61,015 nt of DNA from Gaiellales bacterium (GTDB taxonomy: Bacteria > Actinomycetota > Thermoleophilia > BMS3ABIN01), in the NCBI GenBank assembly GCA_003599855.1, contig QZKG01000066.1, forward strand, positions 1 through 61,015. The letters are read 5' to 3'. This document shows positions 35,447 through 42,780 of this stretch, in pieces. The position numbers were made by a program, and so were the translations under genes. The stretch's first letter is position 1. Every line of letters starts with the position of its first letter. Below the pieces are notes generated by a model. It had not been told where the DNA came from. It saw nothing but the letters and a program-made list of their open reading frames with translations, and made no database searches.

Positions 35447-35887
35447 TCAAACGCCTGCGGAGAAGACCCGGTATTCGAAGGAATAGCCGTTTTCGGCGGC
35501 CAGGCGCTCGAACCGGTTCCGGATATCGCCGAAGCGGAAAGTGTATTCATACTTCTTGCCGAAGAGGTTCGACTGCTCCTCGATAGTGCCCTCCCGGGGA
35601 CCGCCGCCGGTCCTGTAGCTCTCCTTCTTGAAGCCGAAACCCGGGGAGGTGTCGCCGTCCATGCCGCCTCCGGAGACTCCCGAGCCCGTCTCCTTGAGCA
35701 TCTCGCTGAAACGCAGGACGCGGTCTTCATCATCGACGCGGAACTTCGCCACGTACTCCAGCTTCTTTTTCGACATGAACGCCTTGCGCTCGGCGACGAC
35801 GGCCTTGAGCGTCCAGGCGCCCTTCTTCTCCTTGAGCTCAGCGCCCAGATCGCGGGCGTACTGTTCGATGGCGGCGTGGAAATCCAT
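35447..35887 (-). CDS. Conserved-looking hypothetical protein
   Basis: A 146-residue soluble protein (MDFHAAIEQYARDLGAELKE, ending EYRVFSAGV). It has an alternating pattern of charged helices and strands, no signal peptide, no membrane segment and no cysteine. I recognise no family. It is monocistronic, divergent from the nuclease gene at 36097. Confidence 0.6.
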   Translation of the reverse strand: MDFHAAIEQYARDLGAELKEKKGAWTLKAVVAERKAFMSKKKLEYVAKFRVDDEDRVLRFSEMLKETGSGVSGGGMDGDTSPGFGFKKESYRTGGGPREGTIEEQSNLFGKKYEYTFRFGDIRNRFERLAAENGYSFEYRVFSAGV

Positions 35888-36096
35888 GATTCATCTTCAT
35901 TCGGCATATGCCCCCCGATTGTTTATCAAACATTGCGCTAGCCATCGGAACGACTGCCAGCCCTGCCGGATATGCAGAAGCAGATCCGATCGCCGCGCGG
36001 CCTCCATGCTGAATCACTTGCATACGGCGATGATTCCCGCAATCATTGATTGTATACAGGAGAAGATACCCGCACCGGCGGGGAGGCGCAGGCATC

Positions 36097-36975
36097 ATGG
36101 CCCGTAAGTACGAATTCACCCCCATACTCGGCTGGTCCATCAGCCGCTACGACACATTCAGCCGCTGTCGGCGGATGTACTATTACAATTACTACGCAAA
36201 ATACGACACCGATGTACCAGCCAAGCGCATCGAGCGGCTCAAGGGGCTGACCGGGGTCGGGCTGGAGACTGGTCACGTGTTCCACGACATGGTCGCGGAG
36301 CTGCTGCGCCGGTTCCAGAAGACCGACTCGTCCCTCGACAGGAGCCGCTTCTTCCAGTTCGCGCGGCGTCTCACTGAGGAGTATTGCGCCCGCAAGGAGT
36401 TCGTTGAGGTGTATTACGGCGATCGGGAAAGCATCGGCCCGGACGACGTCTTCCCGCGGGCCCGCGAAGCCCTCGAGAACTTCCTCGCCAGCGACCGCTA
36501 CCGCTGGATCACCGGGGAGGCTATCGGCTGCTGTGCTGACTGGATCATCGAGCCTGACGACTTCGGAGAGACCCGCATCGACGGCGTCAAGGCCTACTGC
36601 CGCATGGACTTCCTCATCCCGCTGGGTGGTCAGCTTCACATATTAGACTGGAAGGCGGGGCGGCCGCGGGAGGACAAGTACCCCCGGCAGCTGCTGGCCT
36701 ATGCAACCGCCGCCGCCGGTGACCACGGCGTCTCCGCCGACAGGATAAACCCGGTGACTGCCTACGCCTGGCCAGAGTACGAGGAGCGGCGGCTGTCGTT
36801 CACCGAAGCTGACCTGGAAGGGTTCCGCCGGACGATAAAGCATGAGACGGGGGAGATGCAGGCTCTCTGCGCCGACGTCGAGAAGAACATCCCCCTGGAG
36901 AAGGATGCCTTCCCTCCGGACGAGTCCGGCGAGGCCTGCCGCTTCTGTAACTTCCGCGAGCTCTGCGGGCGGTAG
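36097..36975 (+). CDS. PD-(D/E)XK nuclease, RecB/Cas4-like with C-terminal cysteine cluster
   Basis: A 292-residue protein. N-terminal SISRYDTFSRCRRMYYYNYY and GLETGHVFHDMVAELLRRFQ are typical of the PDDEXK_1 family. The core CRMDFLIPLGGQLHILDWKAG carries the D...DxK nuclease residues. C-terminal CRFCNFRELC plus an upstream cysteine suggest an iron-sulfur cluster as in AddB and Cas4. ATG 36097. It stands alone, with no cas genes or helicase partner nearby, and precedes the SOS operon, so a DNA-repair role is likely. Confidence 0.85.
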   Translation: MARKYEFTPILGWSISRYDTFSRCRRMYYYNYYAKYDTDVPAKRIERLKGLTGVGLETGHVFHDMVAELLRRFQKTDSSLDRSRFFQFARRLTEEYCARKEFVEVYYGDRESIGPDDVFPRAREALENFLASDRYRWITGEAIGCCADWIIEPDDFGETRIDGVKAYCRMDFLIPLGGQLHILDWKAGRPREDKYPRQLLAYATAAAGDHGVSADRINPVTAYAWPEYEERRLSFTEADLEGFRRTIKHETGEMQALCADVEKNIPLEKDAFPPDESGEACRFCNFRELCGR

Positions 36976-37081
36976 CCTGCCCTGCTTCGCTTCGGCTCCC
37001 TGGCGGCCATGCCTGCGCGGTGCTTTTTCCTGCAGCAGGCTCCGTAAAGACACCGCGGTCCAGCCGGTTCGATGCATCCAC

Positions 37082-37125
37082 TGTCATCGTGAGGGGCGAG
37101 TCGACGAAGGATCCTGTTCTCGCCC
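37082..37125 (+). repeat. Dispersed intergenic repeat, copy 2
   Basis: TGTCATCGTGAGGGGCGAG followed by a short link, then GACGAAGGATCCTGTTCTCG. It is closely similar to copy 3, including the shared 3' end GGATCCTGTTCTCGCCCT, and similar to copy 1 over the first part. Confidence 0.75.
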
Positions 37126-37173
37126 TTCGTGTAAGCGCCAGGGGGCATCCCACGCTCAGGCAAGAGCAAAGGC

Positions 37174-37192
37174 AAGCCTTCGCTGCGGGACA
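37174..37192 (+). repeat. 19-bp repeat CAAGCCTTCGCTGCGGGAC, copy 1
   Basis: Identical to 47413-47431 over 19 bp, both in intergenic DNA and both followed by a run of C residues. It sits between copies 2 and 3 of the TGTCATC element, so the interval before lexA is a patchwork of mobile or template repeats. Confidence 0.65.
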
Positions 37193-37219
37193 CCCCCAGG
37201 CGCGAACGGACCCATGCAC

Positions 37220-37264
37220 TGTCATCCTGAGGAGCGAGGCGACGAAGGATCCTGTTCTCGCCCT
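37220..37264 (+). repeat. Dispersed intergenic repeat, copy 3
   Basis: TGTCATCCTGAGGAGCGAGG followed by CGACGAAGGATCCTGTTC and TCGCCCT. It lies 34 bp before the lexA -35 element. Confidence 0.75.
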
Positions 37265-37297
37265 CGCAGCACCCCAGGTCGCTCGGCCAGCGTCCTC

Positions 37298-37327
37298 TTG
37301 ACAGGCGTACGTTCGTACGCCTATAAT
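37298..37327 (+). promoter_or_regulatory. lexA promoter with operator in the spacer
   Basis: TTGACA (37298-37303) and TATAAT (37322-37327) are both consensus and 18 bp apart. The spacer is exactly the perfect palindrome GGCGTACG-TT-CGTACGCC (37304-37321). A further half-site GGCGTACCC follows. This is a strong candidate LexA operator that would fully occlude polymerase. Confidence 0.85.
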
Positions 37328-37346
37328 GGGCGTACCCACTTTCACC

Positions 37347-37919
37347 ATGAGAAAAGCGCCAAAACATTTCGACAGGATCGTCTCGTTCTACCGGGCCAAC
37401 CGGCGGATGCCCAGCCATGCCGAGATCGCGGAGATGGCGGGCCTCAAGTCCAAGGGCACCACCTACAAGCTGGTGAACCGCCTGGAGAAGCTGGGCCTGG
37501 TGGAGCGCGACGCCAAGGGCAAGCTGCTCCCCGGCAGGCATTTCAACAAGGTGCCGCTCCTGGGCGCGGTGGAGGCCGGCTGGCCGTCGCCCGCCGAGGA
37601 AGAGCTCCTGGACACCATGAGCCTCGAGGAGTACCTCATCGAGCGGCCCGACAGCACTTACATGCTCAGGGTGCAGGGCGATTCCATGGTCGACGCCGGC
37701 ATCGTGCCCGGCGACATGGTGCTGGTGGAGCAGGGGGTCAGGGAGAAGGACGGTGACATCGTCATCGCCGAGGTGGATGGCGAATGGACAATGAAATACT
37801 ACCGCAAGCGCGGCGGCAAGGTGTACCTGGAGGCGGCCAACCCCAGGTACGAACGGATCGTGCCAACCGACGAGCTCCGCGTCGCCGCGGTGGTGCGCGC
37901 GGTGATAAGGAAGTACTGA
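37347..37919 (+). CDS. lexA: LexA-family SOS repressor
   Basis: A 190-residue LexA: N-terminal winged helix (RMPSHAEIAEMAGLKSKGTT), the self-cleavage site A77-G78 (GAVEAGWP), catalytic S113 (GDSMVDAG) and K150 (WTMKYYR) of the S24 peptidase. RecA-DNA filaments trigger cleavage and derepression. ATG 37347 is preferred; ATG 37326 lies inside the -10 element and cannot be used by the promoter seen. The start has almost no leader and no clear Shine-Dalgarno, so initiation may be near-leaderless. It is followed by a Y-family polymerase in the same operon. Confidence 0.92.
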   Translation: MRKAPKHFDRIVSFYRANRRMPSHAEIAEMAGLKSKGTTYKLVNRLEKLGLVERDAKGKLLPGRHFNKVPLLGAVEAGWPSPAEEELLDTMSLEEYLIERPDSTYMLRVQGDSMVDAGIVPGDMVLVEQGVREKDGDIVIAEVDGEWTMKYYRKRGGKVYLEAANPRYERIVPTDELRVAAVVRAVIRKY

Positions 37920-37995
37920 GCCTGGGTTTTTAATGCCGCCCCCGAGGAGCGCGCCGCACGACGAGGGGCCCTCCAACCCGAATCGACTGGAGACA

Positions 37996-39315
37996 ATGGA
38001 CGCCACGCAACCCCTCACAATCAGCTCGTTCCCGCGGGCGGTCATCCATATCGACGCCGACGCCTTCTTCGCCTCCTGCGAGCAGTCGCGAAACCCCAAG
38101 CTCAAAGGGCGGCCGGTCATCACCGGCAAGGAGCGAAACATCGTCGCCTCCATGAGCTACGAGGCCAAGGAGCGCGGCGTCGTCCGCGCCATGCGTCTCT
38201 CCGAGGTCAGGCGCCTCTGCCCGGACGCGGTCTTTCTGCCCTCCGACTACGAGACCTACAGCCTCCTGTCGGAGCGCATGTTCTCCATCGTGCGCCGCTA
38301 CACCCCCGACGTCGAGGAGTACGGCATCGACGAGTGCTTCGCCGATATCACCGGCATGCGCCGCCCCCTGCGCATGGACTACCGCCGTATCGGCCGCGCC
38401 ATCAAGGAGGAGCTCGACCGCACCTTCGGCTTCACCTTCTCCATCGGGCTCGCCCCCAACAAGACCATCGCCAAGATCGCCTCCAAGTGGCAGAAGCCCT
38501 CGGGCTTCACCGCCATCGCCGGCCGCGACATCCATTCATTCATCGAGGATTTGCCGGTGGAGAAGGTCTGGGGCATCGGCCCCCAGACCACCGCCTACCT
38601 GAACAAGCTGGGCATCCGCACCGCCCTGCAGTTCGCCCGCAAGCGCGAGGAGTGGGTGAAGGAGCGCTTCAGCAAGCCGTTCTTCGAGACCTGGCGGGAG
38701 CTGAACGGCGGCTTCGCCAAGGAGCTGGAGCTTGAAGAGAAAACGACCTACGCCTCGATCCAGAAGGTCAAGACCTTCACGCCGCCGTCAAACGACCGCG
38801 AGTTCGTCTTCGCCCAGCTCGCCAAGAACGTCGAGAACGCCACCATGAAGGCCCGGCGCTACCACCTGGCCGCCGGCCGCGCCATCCTCTTCCTCAAGAC
38901 CCAGGACTTCCGCGGTGCCGCCGCCGAAGTGCGCTTCTCCCGGGCCACCGCCTTCCCCCACGAGGTCATCGCCGCCATGGAGCCGGCCTTCGACAGGCTG
39001 TTCAGGCCTTCGAAGCTCTACCGCTCCACCGGTGTTGTGCTGTTCAAGATGGAGGACGACACCATCATCCAGCCGGACCTCTTCGGCGTCACCGCGAGGA
39101 TCGAGCGCATCAGCAAGGCTTACGAGGCTGTCGATGCGGTGCGGCGCAAGTACGGCAAGCACACCGTCTTCCTCGGCTCCAGTTTCGCCGCCCACCACTT
39201 CGGCCAGCACCTGGGGGAGCGCGGCGACGCGCCCGAGCGCAAGGACGACCTCTTCAAGGGCGAGACCCCCCGCCAGCGCCTGGGCATCCCCATGTTCATG
39301 GGCAAGGTGCGGTAG
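37996..39315 (+). CDS. dinB: Y-family DNA polymerase (Pol IV/UmuC-like)
   Basis: A 439-residue translesion polymerase. Catalytic acidic residues are visible: D20 and D22 in VIHIDADAFFASCEQ, and D112-E113 in EEYGIDECFADIT (usually YSIDEAFLD). Thumb motif KVWGIGPQTTAYLNKLGI and the little-finger domain follow. The C-terminal ~60 residues (HHFGQHLGERGD...) are extra compared with E. coli Pol IV. ATG 37996 has GGAG upstream. It is 76 nt downstream of lexA in one SOS-controlled operon, similar to umuDC-type layouts. Confidence 0.92.
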   Translation: MDATQPLTISSFPRAVIHIDADAFFASCEQSRNPKLKGRPVITGKERNIVASMSYEAKERGVVRAMRLSEVRRLCPDAVFLPSDYETYSLLSERMFSIVRRYTPDVEEYGIDECFADITGMRRPLRMDYRRIGRAIKEELDRTFGFTFSIGLAPNKTIAKIASKWQKPSGFTAIAGRDIHSFIEDLPVEKVWGIGPQTTAYLNKLGIRTALQFARKREEWVKERFSKPFFETWRELNGGFAKELELEEKTTYASIQKVKTFTPPSNDREFVFAQLAKNVENATMKARRYHLAAGRAILFLKTQDFRGAAAEVRFSRATAFPHEVIAAMEPAFDRLFRPSKLYRSTGVVLFKMEDDTIIQPDLFGVTARIERISKAYEAVDAVRRKYGKHTVFLGSSFAAHHFGQHLGERGDAPERKDDLFKGETPRQRLGIPMFMGKVR

Positions 39316-39316
39316 A

Positions 39317-39336
39317 GGGTAGGGGGGGTAGGGGGG
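39317..39336 (+). other. G-rich tract able to form a G-quadruplex
   Basis: Three to four runs of G (3, 7 and 6 in length, joined by TA) directly follow the polymerase stop codon. The pattern satisfies the G3+ N1-7 rule for intramolecular G-quadruplex in DNA or in the 3' end of the mRNA. Confidence 0.5.
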
Positions 39337-39513
39337 ACCCTGTATATCACCCGCACCAGGCATACAATCCCCGCACGGGAAGGTTCCTGCAAAGAGACGT
39401 CTTCCATGGAAAGGGCGAGAGCGGGGTCTGCCAGGGCTTTTAATAAAGGCTGTAAAACCGACCTTATTATCAGGTAGGAAAGCAGGTCAGCAGGGATTCC
39501 CAGGTCGGCAGCC

Positions 39514-40392
39514 ATGGCAGCATCAGAAAAAACCACCGAAGCAAGCCCCACGCCCCCGGCGCTCCAACGGGTGACGGAGTGCCGCCGCCACTGGCGCGTC
39601 GATTCCAAATGGCTCTTCGGCATCCCCGCTACCTTCTTCCTCGCCCTTGTCTTCGCCCTGACCGCCATGCTGATGGTCTCCGGGCGGGAACAGGGGCAGG
39701 GGCTGATCGCCGGCGCCAGCGAGCAGCTGCTCATCGACCCGAACTTCCGCCAGGACATGCAGCAGTTCGCGCCTAACCTCCTGGCGCGCATGGACAGCCC
39801 CGATTTCGACGCCTATCTCTACGAGAACCCCGACGCCATCAGTCGGGAAGTGGAAGCGGTCACGGCGCCCGCGCAGCCGCTGCCCGAGGGCGCCGAAGCG
39901 CCCGACAGCCGGCAGGGGGCCGGAGCTGTGCAGGGGACCCTCTCCATCTACAGCCTGCTGGTCAACCTTGTGGCGAAGCCCGTCCATGACGGCGTCGGCC
40001 CGCTGCTGACCGTGGCCCTTGTTCTGCTGCTGGCCACCGGCATCCCCTTCATGGTTCTCAGCTACCGCATGGGGCGCCTGGTCAGCGCCGGCGTGGCCTG
40101 CGCGCTGGCGAGCCTGCCGGCCCTCATCCTCCTGAAGCTGTTATCCGCCGGCATCGCGGCTAAGCAGCCCGAAGGGGGCGTGGAGCCGGGGAGCGAGGCC
40201 GTTATCTCGATGATCAAGGGTTTCTCCGGGGAGTCCATAGCGGCGCTCAGCCATTACTACGTCATTTACACCCTGGTCGCCGCCAGCCTCTTCGCTGCCG
40301 CCGGGGTGGGTTATGCGGCTGTCCGGGTGCTGGGCGCGAAGCGGAGCCGGGTGCGGCTCAGTACCGAGCAGCAGTCACCGCGGCCGGCCTGA
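39514..40392 (+). CDS. Membrane protein of unknown function
   Basis: A 292-residue protein with one membrane segment near residue 35-55 (ATFFLALVFALTAMLMVSGR), an extracellular-like loop of about 100 residues, and three more membrane segments between residues 165 and 280. No known domain recognised. ATG 39514; a -10-like TACAAT (39363-39368) lies upstream. It converges with the short peptide gene at 40478-40690. Confidence 0.6.
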   Translation: MAASEKTTEASPTPPALQRVTECRRHWRVDSKWLFGIPATFFLALVFALTAMLMVSGREQGQGLIAGASEQLLIDPNFRQDMQQFAPNLLARMDSPDFDAYLYENPDAISREVEAVTAPAQPLPEGAEAPDSRQGAGAVQGTLSIYSLLVNLVAKPVHDGVGPLLTVALVLLLATGIPFMVLSYRMGRLVSAGVACALASLPALILLKLLSAGIAAKQPEGGVEPGSEAVISMIKGFSGESIAALSHYYVIYTLVAASLFAAAGVGYAAVRVLGAKRSRVRLSTEQQSPRPA

Positions 40393-40477
40393 CGCCGCCT
40401 GTTCGCACTTCGGGGACGTTCTTTCCTTTCTCGCCTGTGCCAGGACCGGCCCTGCGAGAATTCATCGGGGGGCTGCC

Positions 40478-40690
40478 CTATCTCACCTTGCAGTGACCGT
40501 AGCCGTGACCGTTGCCGTGTGAGCTGTGGCCCTGGCCGTGCTGGTTCGGGTGCGTGTCGACGCTGCACTGCCAGTCAGCTGTGACCAGCTTCAGGTTCTG
40601 GTGCCTGGTGAGTTGCGGGACGATGTAATCCTGACGCCTCGATCCGTTTTCCATCATTGTGTCCAATTCCACACCTCGCTGTTTCGTCAT
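40478..40690 (-). CDS. Short peptide homologous to 19121-19255, with His/Gly-rich tail
   Basis: A 70-codon gene; an internal ATG pair (residues 12-13) may be the true start. The peptide repeats the pattern of the gene at 19121: Y22-x2-P25-x-L27-x2-H30-x-N32-L-K-x-V36-T37, then DWQCSV at 39-44. It adds a His/Gly-rich tail (HGQGHSSHGNGHGYGHC, residues 51-67), suited to metal or heme binding. The DNA GACTGGCAGTGCAGCGT is identical in both genes. No modification enzyme is adjacent; the nearest upstream same-strand gene is the heme-protein-like gene at 40947-41405. Confidence 0.65.
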   Translation of the reverse strand: MTKQRGVELDTMMENGSRRQDYIVPQLTRHQNLKLVTADWQCSVDTHPNQHGQGHSSHGNGHGYGHCKVR

Positions 40691-40844
40691 TGTTAATCAA
40701 GATAAAGCAGGCGCCCGCTCCCTTGAATAAGGGAAAACCCCTAAATGCGCCTCCCTGCCGCCATCACCTGGCGGGAAAAGCACTGAAGCTGGCAGGAACG
40801 GGTTTCGGAGGAAGAGCGGCGGGACTTTAACAGCTTTTGGGGCG

Positions 40845-40887
40845 CAAAGGGAAAAGCGAACCCCTCCCGCGTCGGGGAGGGGTTCGC
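40845..40887 (-). terminator. Rho-independent terminator after the heme-protein-like gene
   Basis: A perfect 13-bp stem (40856-40868 with 40875-40887). On the minus strand it is followed by TTTTCCCTTT. It lies 60 nt beyond the stop codon of the gene at 40947-41405 and separates it from the peptide gene. Confidence 0.85.
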
Positions 40888-40946
40888 ATATCGATAAGCG
40901 GCACGGCGGTCGCAGCTGCTCCTGCGCCTGCCTGGACGGGGCGGCC

Positions 40947-41405
40947 CTACTCCCTGGGCTTCTCCGCCGGCTTGACCGGCGTCGGCGCCGGCAGGGCGCC
41001 CGCCACCGTCTTCCAGATGTTGATCACGAAAAAGACTGAACCCAGGGCGTACAGGGCGCCGAAGGGCGCGACGGCGTAACGCATGTAGTTCGTCTCCGGC
41101 GAGTAAGCCGCCACAATAAGGAATATGACCATCCCGGCCAGGCCGATGATGTTCAGCCAGAGCTGGACAGTCGAGAGCCCCTCGTTCCAGAGCGGCCGTC
41201 CGCTGAAGCGGGGCAGGATATGGTAGCCGACGCCGAAGATGAGCATCATCACCGCGCCCAGCAGGTTGACGTGTCCGTGGGCGCTGGCCAGCAGTTTCGG
41301 GGCGTCAGGCTTGAGGGCGCCGAGCGCCATCAGTACCCCCAGGACCACCCCGATGGCCAGGGAGGCCAGGCTGGCCTTGATGTAACCTATCACTGTCGGG
41401 CTCAA
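40947..41405 (-). CDS. Heme-binding-like membrane protein related to oxidase subunit I
   Basis: A 152-residue protein with four membrane segments. The segment SAHGHVNLLGAVMMLIFGVG followed by YHILPRFSGRPLW resembles helices of cbb3/NorB-type subunit I and NnrS proteins, with two candidate heme-ligand histidines (AHGHV and YHILP). It is too short for a full oxidase and lacks the copper-site histidines. GGGGGA is found near the ATG. It lies 133 nt downstream of the zinc-finger-like gene, so it may share its CRP-controlled promoter. NO or redox sensing is a reasonable guess. Confidence 0.7.
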   Translation of the reverse strand: MSPTVIGYIKASLASLAIGVVLGVLMALGALKPDAPKLLASAHGHVNLLGAVMMLIFGVGYHILPRFSGRPLWNEGLSTVQLWLNIIGLAGMVIFLIVAAYSPETNYMRYAVAPFGALYALGSVFFVINIWKTVAGALPAPTPVKPAEKPRE

Positions 41406-41538
41406 TGTTCCCCCTTTCCGGTTTCTTTATTCTGGCTTGCTCTTCGTGCTGCTGGCGGGTCGTGGTGCAGGCCGTCGCTATCCCCTCGCCGGAGCGCTCA
41501 GGCCTGCCCCCCACCCGGTAATCATGCCCGGCGGAACC

Positions 41539-41685
41539 TCAGTGTGCGCCATGGATCAGGATGGGCAGGCAGTGGACGCAGACCCAGTCCTCTTCTCCCT
41601 GCCTGACGCACTGGATGAGGACCTTGTCGCTGCTGGTCGCGCCGCACTCCATACACTGCTGCTTCTTTTCGCTGCCTTCCGTCAT
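41539..41685 (-). CDS. 48-residue zinc-finger-like protein
   Basis: A short gene with a strong AGGAGGAG ribosome-binding site four to five bases before ATG 41685. The protein has C11-x2-C14, C26 and C36-x2-C39 (QQCMECGATSSDK, WVCVHCLPILIHGAH), a compact treble-clef or ribbon fold expected to bind zinc or iron. The end CLPILIHG is distinctive. A CRP-type site lies 131 nt upstream. It precedes the heme-protein-like gene on the same strand; function unknown. Confidence 0.75.
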   Translation of the reverse strand: MTEGSEKKQQCMECGATSSDKVLIQCVRQGEEDWVCVHCLPILIHGAH

Positions 41686-41815
41686 CTGGCTCCTCCTGTT
41701 TCTGGTGGTCTTTGCATGACTCTTTGCTATCTATCCACAAATGCCTGCAGGATAACTTATATCTGGAGGATAGCCCTTAGCCGGCGCTGTCTAATTGAGG
41801 GGGGTCAACGCCAAG

Positions 41816-41831
41816 TGTGAGGTTGGTCACG
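41816..41831 (-). promoter_or_regulatory. CRP/FNR-family operator upstream of the zinc-finger gene
   Basis: TGTGA-GGTTGG-TCACG, nearly identical to 32749-32764 (14 of 16 positions, including the spacer GTTGG). A TTAGAC on the minus strand lies about 30 bp from the centre, consistent with a class II activator position. The likely regulator is coded next door at 41950-42639. Confidence 0.65.
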
Positions 41832-41949
41832 CGGCGAAGGGCGGCAGTCCGAGCCGACAGGCTTCAGTAGAGAAGGTCAACGCCGGCCAGGCGGTCTCAG
41901 CAGTGGAGCGAGCGAGGAAGGGGCGATGGCAGGGGGCTTGTGCGATCCT

Positions 41950-42639
41950 TTACCGCGCCCAGCTGGTGAGCTTCTCCTCGTCGGTGACGATTATCTTGCG
42001 GCCGTCGAGCTTCAGCATGCCGGCGTTTTCCATCTTCTTTATCTCGCGCGTGACTGTCTCGCGGGATGTGCCCACTATCTCGGCGATGTCCTGACGCGAC
42101 AGCTTCATGTCGATGAGGATCCCGTCGACTACCTCCCTGCCGTTGTCGCGCGCCAGCTTCACCAACAGTCCCGCCAGCCGGTGGGGCACCTGCTTGAACG
42201 ACAGGTCCCTGACCAGCGCCATCGCCTGCCTGAGCCGCTGGCCCAGAGCCCTGAGGAGCTTGAGCGCCACTTCGGGGTGGCGTCGCACGAACTCCTCGAA
42301 CTCGTCGCGCCTGACCTGGTAGATCTCTGTTTCCACCATGGTGGCCGCGGTCGCCGGATAGGGCCCGCCATCGAACACGGGGACGTCGCCGAAGATCTGC
42401 CCGTCCCCCAGGATCGACAGCACCTGCTCGCGGCCGTCGGCGGAGACCTTGTAGATCTTCACGCGGCCCTGCTTGACCAGGTAGAATGCCGACGCCGGGT
42501 CGCCTTCGTGGAAGATGACTGTGTCATCCTTGAGCTTGCGCTTGATGACAAGCGGCACCAGCTCTTCGAGCTCAGCGTCGCTCAAGCCCGAAAAGATCGG
42601 CGTCTGGCGCAGATATCCCTTTCTGGTGCCGTTTCCCAT
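41950..42639 (-). CDS. CRP/FNR-family transcriptional regulator
   Basis: A 229-residue regulator: cyclic-nucleotide-binding-like domain (DDTVIFHEGDPASAFYLVKQ, ILGDGQIFGDVPVFDG) and a C-terminal winged helix with recognition segment GTSRETVTREIKKME. The residues R-E-x-x-x-R match E. coli CRP and predict TGTGA half-sites, as found at 32749 and 41816. There is no N-terminal cysteine cluster (not FNR), and the phosphate-binding arginine of CRP seems to be missing (GGPYPATAAT), so cAMP is unlikely; heme or another redox signal is possible. ATG 42639 is preferred over upstream frame extension. Confidence 0.9.
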   Translation of the reverse strand: MGNGTRKGYLRQTPIFSGLSDAELEELVPLVIKRKLKDDTVIFHEGDPASAFYLVKQGRVKIYKVSADGREQVLSILGDGQIFGDVPVFDGGPYPATAATMVETEIYQVRRDEFEEFVRRHPEVALKLLRALGQRLRQAMALVRDLSFKQVPHRLAGLLVKLARDNGREVVDGILIDMKLSRQDIAEIVGTSRETVTREIKKMENAGMLKLDGRKIIVTDEEKLTSWAR

Positions 42640-42691
42640 CGGCCCTATTCTATCCCTCCAGGGTCTCGGCGAAAAGCCCCCCGGGCCATTT

Positions 42692-42699
42692 GCTATAAT
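42692..42699 (+). promoter_or_regulatory. Extended -10 promoter for tilS
   Basis: TGC-TATAAT (42691-42699), an extended -10 with a consensus hexamer, about 80 nt upstream of the tilS start and pointing away from the CRP-family gene. Confidence 0.6.
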
Positions 42700-42780
42700 C
42701 ATTCAGGCAGCGTCGATCACGGCCTGCCTGCCAAGCCAAACGAACCCGCTGGCGTCCCATGGCGGCGCCAGCCCTGCCTT

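Noticed and set aside
36097..36975. Cas4 with a CRISPR locus
   Set aside because: The nuclease resembles Cas4 and RecB, but there are no repeats, spacers or other cas genes in the window.
37326..37346. Earlier ATG for lexA
   Set aside because: This ATG is part of the TATAAT element and would not be in the transcript.
41926..42780. Upstream extension of the tilS frame
   Set aside because: It runs antisense through the CRP/FNR regulator, and the -10 promoter at 42691-42699 lies inside it, so TTG 42781 is the better start.
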